From positions 1 to 64,000 of the forward strand of contig CABVBV010000001.1 of NCBI GenBank assembly GCA_902496595.1: 64,000 nt of DNA. The letters run 5' to 3'. Within the stretch, counting starts at the first letter, position 1; every line of letters begins with the position of its first letter. The DNA is from an uncultured Eubacteriales bacterium. Lineage in GTDB: Bacteria > Bacillota > Clostridia > Oscillospirales > Oscillospiraceae. Of this stretch, positions 8,524 through 16,752 are shown one piece after another. The notes below the pieces were generated by a model that ran no database searches, had not been told where the DNA came from, and saw only the letters and a list, made by a program, of their open reading frames with translations. Position numbers and translations under genes: made by a program.

Positions 8524-9876
8524 TCAAAATACGGCCGACATCACGCAGACCGCGGCCATCATGGCGCACACCGCGAACTTCGCCGCCCCGGGCGCCGCCT
8601 CCCCGCTCGGGTGCGGCCAGCAGGCGACGGTGTACGCCAGGGCAAAGAACACGAAGGAGGGCAGGAGCGTCGCCAGGGCGCCCCGGCCCAGGCCGGTCTG
8701 GACGATATACGCCGCCGTGAAGACGGTCATGCAGCACAGGACGGCGAGCCACAGCAGCAGATCCCCCGCGGGCTGCCTCCGCCTCCCGGCCGACGGGAGC
8801 AGGATCGCGGCGCAGGCATACATCACCGCGATGTTCAGCCACAGCTCCAGCTCCGCCAGCCTGACCGTCGCCGCGGCAGCCGCCGTCAGGATGAGCAGCA
8901 CGGCCTGGTTCGTCATGCGCAGGCCGGCCGCGCCGGAGGCCTCCCTCCGTATGCAGACCAGGCCCCCGGCGGCGTACACCGGCAGGGCCAGCCAGGTATA
9001 GCCGAAACCCGCGCCCTGCAATACGGCCAGGAGCACGGCGGCCCCGGCCAGGAACTCCAGAGCCAGGGAGTCCGCGCCCGACCGGCAGTTTATGTGGTCG
9101 TAAGTCATCACCGAGAAGAAGTACAGTATCGCGGCGGCAAGGCCGAGGTTCCGGGCCTCGAGCCCGCTCTCAACCATATCCAGCGCCGCGCAGAAGCGGG
9201 CCGACAGGCTCTCCACCATCGGGCGCTCAAGCGCACAGAGCAGGCAGAGCGCCGCAAGCAGCGCGACACTCAGCCTGTCGTTCCGCTTGAAGGCCGTGGT
9301 ATCGGCGCAGACGGAGACGGAATAGGCCAGGAACCAGACGGCCTCGCAGGCCAGAAACAGCGCCATTATCCACAAGCCGCCGCCGTACAGCTCCGCCGCC
9401 GCAGGCGCGGCGTTCCCGAAGAACTGGTACAGTATCGCCACGCCCGACAGCGTCCACCCCGCCAGCTTAAACAGGACGAACGCGGGCTTCTTCGGCGCGA
9501 CCAGCATGATCGTCAGGCCCACGGCCAGGAGCAGGACTGCCTTCCCCTCCACCTCGAAGTAGCCGGCGTCTTCGTACAGCCGGAGCCCGGCTCCGTCCAA
9601 CAGCTGCCTGTAATAAACCGACGCGAGGATCATGAGGTCGAGAACCAGCAGGAGCGGCAAGTCCCTCACGGCGGGGAGTTCGGCCTTCGCCCTGAGCACC
9701 GTGAAATACAGTGCGGCGGCCGTTATAACGGCGGAGAGCGCAAGGCCCACGGCGGAGAAGCTTCCCGTCACCACCCCCTGCATCAGAGCCGCGTTCAGGA
9801 AAAACAATATGTATCTGCCGCTCTTGTCGGCCGTCCTCCCGGCCGCGGCGGAAGTCTCTCTTTGTTCAGCACTCAC
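8524..9876 (-). CDS. Polytopic membrane protein of system 1 (unknown family)
   Basis: The 450-residue protein consists almost wholly of hydrophobic helices, about twelve by eye, joined by short loops. Examples are ILFFLNAALMQGVV near residue 23, LLLAVGLTIMLVA near 115, and a run of alternating Leu/Ala segments at the C-terminus. No transporter signature, catalytic motif or known family is recognised. The GTG start has GGAGG nine bases upstream. It lies between the Sel1-repeat membrane protein and the zinc-ribbon gene, with 18 bases to the former. It may be the membrane platform or pore of the system. Confidence 0.75.
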   Translation of the reverse strand: MSAEQRETSAAAGRTADKSGRYILFFLNAALMQGVVTGSFSAVGLALSAVITAAALYFTVLRAKAELPAVRDLPLLLVLDLMILASVYYRQLLDGAGLRLYEDAGYFEVEGKAVLLLAVGLTIMLVAPKKPAFVLFKLAGWTLSGVAILYQFFGNAAPAAAELYGGGLWIMALFLACEAVWFLAYSVSVCADTTAFKRNDRLSVALLAALCLLCALERPMVESLSARFCAALDMVESGLEARNLGLAAAILYFFSVMTYDHINCRSGADSLALEFLAGAAVLLAVLQGAGFGYTWLALPVYAAGGLVCIRREASGAAGLRMTNQAVLLILTAAAAATVRLAELELWLNIAVMYACAAILLPSAGRRRQPAGDLLLWLAVLCCMTVFTAAYIVQTGLGRGALATLLPSFVFFALAYTVACWPHPSGEAAPGAAKFAVCAMMAAVCVMSAVF

Positions 9877-9894
9877 AGCTCACGCCTCCCGGGA

Positions 9895-10971
9895 TCAGAA
9901 GAAAAATCCTGCGGCGGCATAGGCGAACCACAGCGCCGCCATGGATATCGGCAGGACATAGAGCCGGTCGAAGGGCCTGAGCCTGAAGCGCACGACCCCG
10001 AACGCCAGGAGCCCGGCCTGGAGCACGACCACCAGAACGCCCATGACCGAATGCGCCCCGGAGGAGCCGGGAGCGGGGATCAGGGCCATGAACAGGACTG
10101 TCGCCGCCAGCAGGACGGAGCAGAGGATGAGGTTCTTCCGGTTATACAGCCTCTGGTTCAGGATGTTCACCAGCGCGACCCTCCTCGACGGGTTCAGGGC
10201 GACCGCCCCGTAGCCCGTGTAGTATCTGTACGCCATCGACCAGTCGCGCACGCCCCTTCTGTCGTAGTGGTAGTCGCCCAGGGCGGCGGAGGCGTCGCCT
10301 TCACCCGCCTCGGCGGCCTCGCGCAGCAGGCTCACGCCGCGCTTCTCGTTCCGCTGCAGCTGTATGCCGTGCAGCAGGCAATAGCCCAGAAGGTACTTCG
10401 CCCTCGGTATGCCCATGTTCACCAGCGGCTCCAGCTTTTTGAAGTCCAGCTTCACCTCCGGGTCGTCCTCGAAGATCAGCTTGTCCATCTTCTCCTCGAA
10501 CTCACCGAGACGTGCGCTGAACATGGCGGAGCACAGCTGCTCGCGCAGGCCCTCGGCGGAGGCCCGGGCGGCGTCGTCCTCGGGCATGGGCAGATAGTCC
10601 ATCCATATGCCGGCGGCATCGACGATGCAGAACGTGAGCCACAGGACGTTGTCACGGGTAAAGCCCGTCTTCTCTTCAGCGTTCATGACATATCTGTCCA
10701 GGTCTATCTGCTCCGTCCCGGAGCCGCCCTCTATCAGCCTACGGAAACCGGGCACCCTGGTCATCAGGCAGACCTTCAGGATGTCGGATTCATCCGCCCC
10801 GAGCGAGTGCATCGCCGCGCTCAGGGAGGCGGGCTCCAGGAAGATCCCGCTGCCGTACATCTCCACGGCCCCGTTCAGCACCGTCCTGAGCGGAGCGCTC
10901 CCGCCGCCGTAGGCCTCGGCATAGGCCCGGGCGTCGTATTTCACCTTGTCAAACTTCGAGCGGCTGTTCAT
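9895..10971 (-). CDS. Sel1-like repeat protein with C-terminal membrane helices
   Basis: The 358-residue product has an alpha-helical cytoplasmic part with Sel1-type repeat signatures around residues 195-265 (AKYLLGYCLLHGI, GVSLLREAAEAGEGDASAALGDYHY and SMAYRYYTGYGAVAL). Sel1 repeats are protein-interaction modules. Four hydrophobic stretches form the C-terminus (from about residue 280 to the end). The gene overlaps the kinase-like gene by 23 bases, which indicates coupled translation. It probably ties soluble partners to the membrane. Confidence 0.75.
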   Translation of the reverse strand: MNSRSKFDKVKYDARAYAEAYGGGSAPLRTVLNGAVEMYGSGIFLEPASLSAAMHSLGADESDILKVCLMTRVPGFRRLIEGGSGTEQIDLDRYVMNAEEKTGFTRDNVLWLTFCIVDAAGIWMDYLPMPEDDAARASAEGLREQLCSAMFSARLGEFEEKMDKLIFEDDPEVKLDFKKLEPLVNMGIPRAKYLLGYCLLHGIQLQRNEKRGVSLLREAAEAGEGDASAALGDYHYDRRGVRDWSMAYRYYTGYGAVALNPSRRVALVNILNQRLYNRKNLILCSVLLAATVLFMALIPAPGSSGAHSVMGVLVVVLQAGLLAFGVVRFRLRPFDRLYVLPISMAALWFAYAAAGFFF

Positions 10972-12067
10972 TCTTCACACTTCTCCCATACTCTGTCCAA
11001 CCCGTCTCCTCAAAGAGCTTCAGCCACCGGCTCGGGGTCGGATTGTTCGCCGGAAGCTGCCTGAGCGCGTTCCCACTGCCCAGCACCTGGGTGAATATGT
11101 CGCGAATCGCGCCGGGCAGCTCGTCCCAGAGCTCGATGACCCTTCTGTCCTCATAAAACGCGCCCAGGGCGTTCTGCCTGTCCACAGGGTCGAAAATGAA
11201 CACCGGCATCTTGTGGTAGTCACGGAATTTCGTGTAGTGCGCCTGGAGCGAGTCGTCCGCGTAGCCGGTCAGCAGCCTGCCGTCATAGGGATAGCGGCCC
11301 AGGAACATATAGAAAAACAGGGCGCACAGGCTGTAATTCTGCGAGTTGTAGTCCAAATGCGGTATGACGCCCCTCACGACCGCAGGGTCGGCAAATTCCA
11401 CCGGGAACCGCCCCTCCTCCGGGCCGCCGCGCTCTTCCGGGCCGCCGCGCTCCAGCTCTTCTATCGTGTATATCAGGTTTGAAAAGTCGAGCAGCGCGTT
11501 CAGCTCCCTGTCGAAGTATATCCTGGACAGGTGGAAGTCCGCGTAGCACCAGCCCTCGGCGTTGAGGCCCTCGAGCGTCCTCGCGAGCTCCACCGCCATC
11601 TTCCTGACCTGCGGGGATCTCCAGCCCTGCTCTTCCGTCCCGGCCAGCTTTTCGGCTGCGCTGCTCAGGGCCGGGTATCCTATGTACGGGAACATCAGCG
11701 CCAGCTCGCCTTTCCTCTGCCCGGCCGGCGTCGGATCAGGCTTATATTCCCTGGAGGCGAACAGGCCCCCGACGCCCAGCTGCCCCTCGGAGTACTCTAT
11801 CATGTCGCTCGGCCACAGGACTCCGCCGCACTCCGGAGGATAGAGTATCCGGTTCCGGTACCGGCCACGCGCATCCTCTCCGCAGTCCAGGCGCTTCATG
11901 AAGAACTGCTCTCCCGAGACGATGCCGGTCAGCAGCGGGCTGAGCGCCCCGTTCTCCCCTCCGCCCAGAGGGTCGGGGACGCGGCTGCCGTCCCATTCAT
12001 ATATGCCGCTGCCGAACACCTCGCTGAAATACAGGCTGTACTGATTGTAATAGCCCCTCTTGCTCAT
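10949..12067 (-). CDS. Degenerate protein-kinase-like protein
   Basis: The 372-residue protein follows the protein-kinase fold. A lysine in FFMKRL sits where the ATP-anchoring Lys is expected. The catalytic-loop equivalent is YADFHLSRIYF, with Asp kept but the HRD His/Arg and the metal-binding Asn changed. DFS replaces DFG in LLDFSNLIY. A later block, LCALFFYMFLGRYPYDG, matches the helix F/G region. It may be a weak kinase or a pseudokinase that senses ATP. The C-terminal LFEETGWTEYG lies outside the fold. GGGAG lies ten bases before the ATG. Kinase-like proteins recur in vWA/GTPase conflict-type operons. Confidence 0.7.
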   Translation of the reverse strand: MSKRGYYNQYSLYFSEVFGSGIYEWDGSRVPDPLGGGENGALSPLLTGIVSGEQFFMKRLDCGEDARGRYRNRILYPPECGGVLWPSDMIEYSEGQLGVGGLFASREYKPDPTPAGQRKGELALMFPYIGYPALSSAAEKLAGTEEQGWRSPQVRKMAVELARTLEGLNAEGWCYADFHLSRIYFDRELNALLDFSNLIYTIEELERGGPEERGGPEEGRFPVEFADPAVVRGVIPHLDYNSQNYSLCALFFYMFLGRYPYDGRLLTGYADDSLQAHYTKFRDYHKMPVFIFDPVDRQNALGAFYEDRRVIELWDELPGAIRDIFTQVLGSGNALRQLPANNPTPSRWLKLFEETGWTEYGRSVKNEQPLEV

Positions 12068-12100
12068 GGCACTGTCGCTCCCATCTCTCTCCCGACGCCG

Positions 12101-14506
12101 TCATCTGCGCCCGAATATATCCTTCAGGCGGCCCTTCTTTTCCTGGCGGCCCGCGTCGGGTTCCCTCGGCCGGCGCTCCCGCTCCGGGCCCTTCTCTTCG
12201 CCGCGCCTCATCTGCATCAGCTGCTCCTGGGCCCTCCTGCGCTTGTCCGATATCCTGAACTCATTCACGAACTTCCGAACCAGCTTCGCGTCCGCGCCCT
12301 TGCCGGAGGCATAGGCCTCGGCCTGCTCCAGATACTGCGGCTCTCTCATGAGCCTGCTCGCGAGCGCCATGGACATATCCTCCCGGCGCAGTACCTCCGG
12401 CTCGCATTCCCCGACGACGGCGAAGCAGTTGGGATACAGCGCGGCGCCGAGCAGCAGCCAGGCGTCCAGGGGCGCCGGAGCCGCCGCGGAGTCGGAGCGG
12501 CGCAGCTGTTTCAGGCACTGCCTGCCGAGGGCTTCCGCCAAACCCGCTCCGCTCCCGGGCCGCCAGGGCACCGTCCGGGCGAGCTTCGCGCAGGCGGATA
12601 TGAAGCCGTCGTAGTCCCGCGACATCAGCGCCGCCATGGCCTCTTCCGAGCAGGCGAACTCCGCCCCGCTCCCCGCAAGCGCCGCTATGTCCACCCATGC
12701 GGACAGCTCCTCGCTCCCGCCGAAGGCCCGGGCAAGCTCGTCCTTCGCCTTTCCGGCGAGCAGTTTGCCGGCGCCCTCGCTCTCTATGCAGGCCCTGTGT
12801 GCGACAAAGAAGGAATTTACCGCCTCGAGCGCCTCCGCCGGGGTCGCGGCGCTGCGGCCGCCGACGGCGCTGCAGAAGTCCAGCACGCACCTGCTCTTTT
12901 CCAGATCTGCCGCCATCGCCTCGTACTCCGCCCGGTCGGACGGAGAGACGGAGCCCAGCGGAACCAGCTCCCAATACTTCTCCCTGGCCTTGAGCGAGCT
13001 CGCCTCCAGGCTCTCCGCAGGCAGCACCCTGCCCATGACGCGCAGGAAGGAGTCCATGGCGGCCACGGCGCCGCCGCCCTCGCTCAGCTGCCTGCAATAC
13101 AGGTTCCAGGCCTCGACCACGACCTTGGTGGTGGTCTTTTTCCTGGAGGGTATGAACTCCGAGTCGTCCAGCAGCCGGTGCAGGGCCTCCCAGGACTTCG
13201 TCCCGGCGCCTAGGTAATAGTCCGCGTAATAGGTGTCCAGGATCTCCAGGCCCTTCGGGCTCTGCGCAAGCTCCTTCTCGCAGCGCTCGAACGAGCCGCC
13301 CCGCTTCCGGGCCAGCAGCTTCGCGGCCTCGTCCGCCGGAAGGGAGTGCAGCCTGTATATGCCGTACCGCTCCCCGGCGTCCGCCAGGCCCCGGGTGACG
13401 TTCGACCTGAGCCGCTCTTCCAGATTCGACTCGTTCTCCTCGGTCAGATACATACCCCTGGAGCGCACCTCGTCCAGCATATCTCCGATGTACCCGTCCA
13501 TCCTCGCGCTGCCGCTGGATCTCGACCTGAGCGCGTCGCTGAGTCGGCTGTCCAGCTCCTCGTCGCTCATGCGGCGAAGCTCCATCCCCTCCGTCAGCTG
13601 GTGGGCGATCTTCAGCGTCAGCTCGTTCGAGGCCGTCGCGTCCCCGAGCTCCACCGCCAGCTTCTCCAGCTCCGCGAAGTAGGCCCCGGCGTCCGCTTCG
13701 CCCAGATTCCGCACGGCGTGATCCACGAAGCCGTACCTCGCTATTTTCCGCTCCGTCCTCGGCGTCAGGGCGCTGTTCTCACCCGTCTGCGGCAGGACGT
13801 AAAGCTCGTGCCTGTCGGCGAACCTGGAGAACACTATATTCTTGCTGTCGGAGGCGTTGGTCTCCGCGGACGCCGCGGAGAGGGTCTTCCGCATACAGAA
13901 CGGGACGCCCCAGTATATGCAGTACAGTATCGCACGCAGCTGCTCGTCGGAGCCGTCGTATCCCACGAACAGCGGTTTCGCCGCTTTGCGCTCCGAATAC
14001 TGGGAGTACACGCACCGGATGAGGGTCAGGTAGGTCTCCCGGTTCATGCCCGCGAGCTCCAGCGCCTTCCAAATGGTCAGCGCCTCGAGCCGGAGCAGCC
14101 CGGGCCTCGGCTTGAGCGCGTCCTCCTCGTTGTCCGCAAAGTTGCTCCTGTCCAGGCTCAGGAAGACGTTCGGGTCGCTCACCGCCCCGTCTTCCACGGC
14201 TCGGAACACATAGGTATGCGAGAACATATTGGGCCTGTTGAGCCTGTCCAGGAGCCCGAACCTGGTGCGGCTGACATATATGTACGTCCCGTCCCCCGCG
14301 ACTTCATAGAGGTTCAGCAGATCCCCGTTCTCGTCCTCCATGTGCGACTGGAGGGTGGAATTGGCGTTTTGCATCTTCACGCAGAAGGCGTAGGCGTCGG
14401 ACGGCAGGTCGCCGGACACCGCCACGGGCTGCCAGCCCGAGCTTATCTTGCCCCCGGTCTCCCTCACTGCGTTGGTATAGCAGCATTGCATTATCTTTTC
14501 AGTCAT
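12101..14506 (-). CDS. Large GTPase-associated (GAP1-like) protein
   Basis: The 801-residue protein begins MTEKIMQCCYTNAVRE and continues with a beta-rich N-terminal region (to about residue 180) that resembles the N-terminal domain of GTPase-associated protein 1 (GAP1-N2 type; this is from memory, not a search). Long helical segments follow, and the tail is basic and charged (KGPERERRPREPD). The start at 14506 is chosen because GGAGGTAGCC directly precedes that ATG, while the reading frame upstream overlaps the GTPase gene. It follows the zinc-ribbon GTPase by 20 bases. GAP1 proteins usually pair with such GTPases, possibly as a regulator or downstream platform. Confidence 0.6.
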   Translation of the reverse strand: MTEKIMQCCYTNAVRETGGKISSGWQPVAVSGDLPSDAYAFCVKMQNANSTLQSHMEDENGDLLNLYEVAGDGTYIYVSRTRFGLLDRLNRPNMFSHTYVFRAVEDGAVSDPNVFLSLDRSNFADNEEDALKPRPGLLRLEALTIWKALELAGMNRETYLTLIRCVYSQYSERKAAKPLFVGYDGSDEQLRAILYCIYWGVPFCMRKTLSAASAETNASDSKNIVFSRFADRHELYVLPQTGENSALTPRTERKIARYGFVDHAVRNLGEADAGAYFAELEKLAVELGDATASNELTLKIAHQLTEGMELRRMSDEELDSRLSDALRSRSSGSARMDGYIGDMLDEVRSRGMYLTEENESNLEERLRSNVTRGLADAGERYGIYRLHSLPADEAAKLLARKRGGSFERCEKELAQSPKGLEILDTYYADYYLGAGTKSWEALHRLLDDSEFIPSRKKTTTKVVVEAWNLYCRQLSEGGGAVAAMDSFLRVMGRVLPAESLEASSLKAREKYWELVPLGSVSPSDRAEYEAMAADLEKSRCVLDFCSAVGGRSAATPAEALEAVNSFFVAHRACIESEGAGKLLAGKAKDELARAFGGSEELSAWVDIAALAGSGAEFACSEEAMAALMSRDYDGFISACAKLARTVPWRPGSGAGLAEALGRQCLKQLRRSDSAAAPAPLDAWLLLGAALYPNCFAVVGECEPEVLRREDMSMALASRLMREPQYLEQAEAYASGKGADAKLVRKFVNEFRISDKRRRAQEQLMQMRRGEEKGPERERRPREPDAGRQEKKGRLKDIFGRR

Positions 14507-14526
14507 GGCTACCTCCGTCTGCGGCT

Positions 14527-16077
14527 TCACAGCTGCTCCCAACAGTGGCCGCAGGAGCAGCATCTCCGGTTCACGTACGTTCTCTTCTTGAAAGGGCCCC
14601 AGCCGGTCACAAGGCAGCGCATATCCTCCGGAAGCTCTTCCGTGTCCATGCTCCCGCACACGGGGCAGGCGTACTTCGGCTTGGTCGGGTCTTCTATCGG
14701 GACGTTCACACCAATGTATCCCAGCTTGTGGAACAGCCAGAGCAGAGGCTCCTCGACCCGCTTCGGCAGCACCGGCCCGACGGGATACTGGTATTTGTCC
14801 CCGTTCGGCCCCTCTCCCTCGGCCACGTCGCAGCCCAGCGCGGTGAACGCAAAGTAGGCGTAGCTCGAGTAGTTCGTCTGCATCTGCTGCGCCAGCACCA
14901 GCTCGTTGCTCTGGATGAAGCTGTACAGCTCGTTGAGTATGGGGTTGTAATCCGAGGCGTTGAACAGGGGCCTGTTGAAACCGCTGGGGTCTTTCACCCC
15001 GCGCACATCGTCCAGCAGCATACGCTTAAGCCTGTCGCTGAACACGTCCTGCACCGCACGCAGGTCGGCCTTGGATATGCACACGGCAAAGGGTATGTCG
15101 CACTTCCTGTCGTTGCCACCGTCGCATATTATGCTGTGTATGGTGTCCAGCACGGTCGCAGGCTCGTTCAGCTTCCCACCGCGCTCCACCGCCCCGCTTA
15201 TCGCCTCAAACTGCATCGGGTCTATGAGCACTATCACCCCGTCGGAGTGCTCGACGAAGGGCGCGAACTTGTTGACCAGGGCGCTCGCCGTGAACACCTC
15301 TCCCGCCACGTCGTAGAGCACGAAGGTCTCCGTCACCTTGCCGTGCTCCTTCGCGTCCCGCACCATCTCGTAGAACAGGGGCTGCTGGAACCTCGTCGCC
15401 GGTGTGGAGCCGGGCAGGGGCTGGCCCGCCGCTATGGAGTTCTTCTCCAGGAAATCCAGAACCCCGGTGTTGTTGACTATCGCCGAGAGCCCCGCCTTGA
15501 CGGCATAGGTCTTCATCTTGCACAGCAGCTGCGAGAGATACACCGTCTTGCCCGCTCCGGTGATGCCTATCACCGTCGCAAACTTCACCGTATGCTTGCC
15601 GTAGTTGTCCGGCAGCGGATTGTGGCAGTGCCTGCACACGCGTCGGTTGCACTTCTCTCCGGTCGCAAGCTCTATCTGGGACGCCATGCCCTGGCCGTCG
15701 AAGATGAACCAGCTCCCGGAACGCTGCTGCCTCAGATACCTCCTGTGCTGGGGATCCTCGGGGTCGATGACCCTCCTCCGGTACGCCTTGACGTGAAGTA
15801 CGTCGTCCGCGGGATTGTACTCCGTGGTGCCGCCGTAATTCGCCCAGAACGCCTCGTACTCGGGGTCGTCAGACTCCATGAAAAACTCCCAGTCCCTGTA
15901 TCTCTGCAGAAGCTCCTCCTTGTCCGAGCCCCTGTATCTCGCGATGAAATCTTCCACGTCGTCGTATTCGTCCGGCAGGATGTCGCTCTCGCCCTGGTTC
16001 ACCTTCTCAGAGCGGAACAGGACTTCGGTGTCCTGCATCTTGCGGAAACAATACGGACAGGTTATCTCAATACCCAT
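14527..16077 (-). CDS. Zinc-ribbon P-loop GTPase (TRAFAC, DO-GTPase-like)
   Basis: The 516-residue protein has zinc-binding CxxC pairs at both ends and one before the GTPase domain: C7/C10 (CPYC), C148/C151 (CRHC) and a C-terminal ribbon (CPVCG and CCSCGHC). The GTPase domain carries G1 GITGAGKTVYL (171-181), G3 YDVAGE and G4 ISKADL. The form of G1 and G3 resembles the double-GTPase (DO-GTPase) families of bacterial conflict systems. A single active domain is visible. GAGGAA lies close to the ATG. As an NTP switch it would change partner binding on GTP hydrolysis, and the GAP1-like gene right after it is the obvious partner. Confidence 0.75.
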   Translation of the reverse strand: MGIEITCPYCFRKMQDTEVLFRSEKVNQGESDILPDEYDDVEDFIARYRGSDKEELLQRYRDWEFFMESDDPEYEAFWANYGGTTEYNPADDVLHVKAYRRRVIDPEDPQHRRYLRQQRSGSWFIFDGQGMASQIELATGEKCNRRVCRHCHNPLPDNYGKHTVKFATVIGITGAGKTVYLSQLLCKMKTYAVKAGLSAIVNNTGVLDFLEKNSIAAGQPLPGSTPATRFQQPLFYEMVRDAKEHGKVTETFVLYDVAGEVFTASALVNKFAPFVEHSDGVIVLIDPMQFEAISGAVERGGKLNEPATVLDTIHSIICDGGNDRKCDIPFAVCISKADLRAVQDVFSDRLKRMLLDDVRGVKDPSGFNRPLFNASDYNPILNELYSFIQSNELVLAQQMQTNYSSYAYFAFTALGCDVAEGEGPNGDKYQYPVGPVLPKRVEEPLLWLFHKLGYIGVNVPIEDPTKPKYACPVCGSMDTEELPEDMRCLVTGWGPFKKRTYVNRRCCSCGHCWEQL

Positions 16078-16100
16078 TTCCTCTTCCCCTCCTCTGTCTG

Positions 16101-16748
16101 TCAGACGATCTGGAGCCCGCTGCTCAGCGAGACGATCTCAGGCTTGCGGCCCGACTTCACGAACACCGTCTCCGCATCCAGCATCCGCCCGGTTATCGGG
16201 ATGAGCAGGCCCTCGGCCTTGTACGCCATGTCTCCGTCCCTGTACGCGGCGGAGGAGCCGGAGGGAAACGAAACTGCGAAATAGCCGGTCGGAACCAGGC
16301 GCTTCCTGAACAGGCCCTCGCTGCGCTTCAGCTCCGTCACCTCCACGTGGATCTCCATCGGTATGTCGCAGTAGGCGGAGATCATGGCCTGGTCTTGCGG
16401 GGCGTATATGCGGCAGTCGTTCCCGTCCACGGTGCAGCCGAAGACCGTATACGTGCTGGCCTCGGTATTTATGGGGCAGCCGCCCAGCCTCACCTTGTCG
16501 GCCGCGCCCACGAAGCGGAACCAGACCCCGGGCCTCAGCTCGGTGAACCCATCGGGCTGTACGGCCGCCACGGACATCTCCTCGCAGAGCTCTTCCATCA
16601 GGCCCTCGGCCCGCCGCCCGAAGGGCGTCTGGACTATCAGCACGTCCTGGCCCCGGGCGTTGTCCCATTTGAGGTTCCGCGTGCCCTGCTCCCTGCGCAG
16701 GTTCGTTGCGAAGTGGCCCGGGTCGCTCGGCATATAGTGGTATCGCAT
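16101..16748 (-). CDS. Unrecognised 215-residue protein of system 1
   Basis: No family is recognised. The protein is mostly predicted beta by residue pattern (alternating hydrophobics such as VLIVQTPFG, VWFRFVGA and TYTVFGCTV), with no membrane helix, signal or catalytic motif. It starts four bases after the stop of the putative tubulin partner, with AAGGAG seven bases before the ATG. The tight packing between the tubulin-like pair and the GTPase suggests an adaptor. Confidence 0.7.
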   Translation of the reverse strand: MRYHYMPSDPGHFATNLRREQGTRNLKWDNARGQDVLIVQTPFGRRAEGLMEELCEEMSVAAVQPDGFTELRPGVWFRFVGAADKVRLGGCPINTEASTYTVFGCTVDGNDCRIYAPQDQAMISAYCDIPMEIHVEVTELKRSEGLFRKRLVPTGYFAVSFPSGSSAAYRDGDMAYKAEGLLIPITGRMLDAETVFVKSGRKPEIVSLSSGLQIV

Positions 16749-16752
16749 ACGC

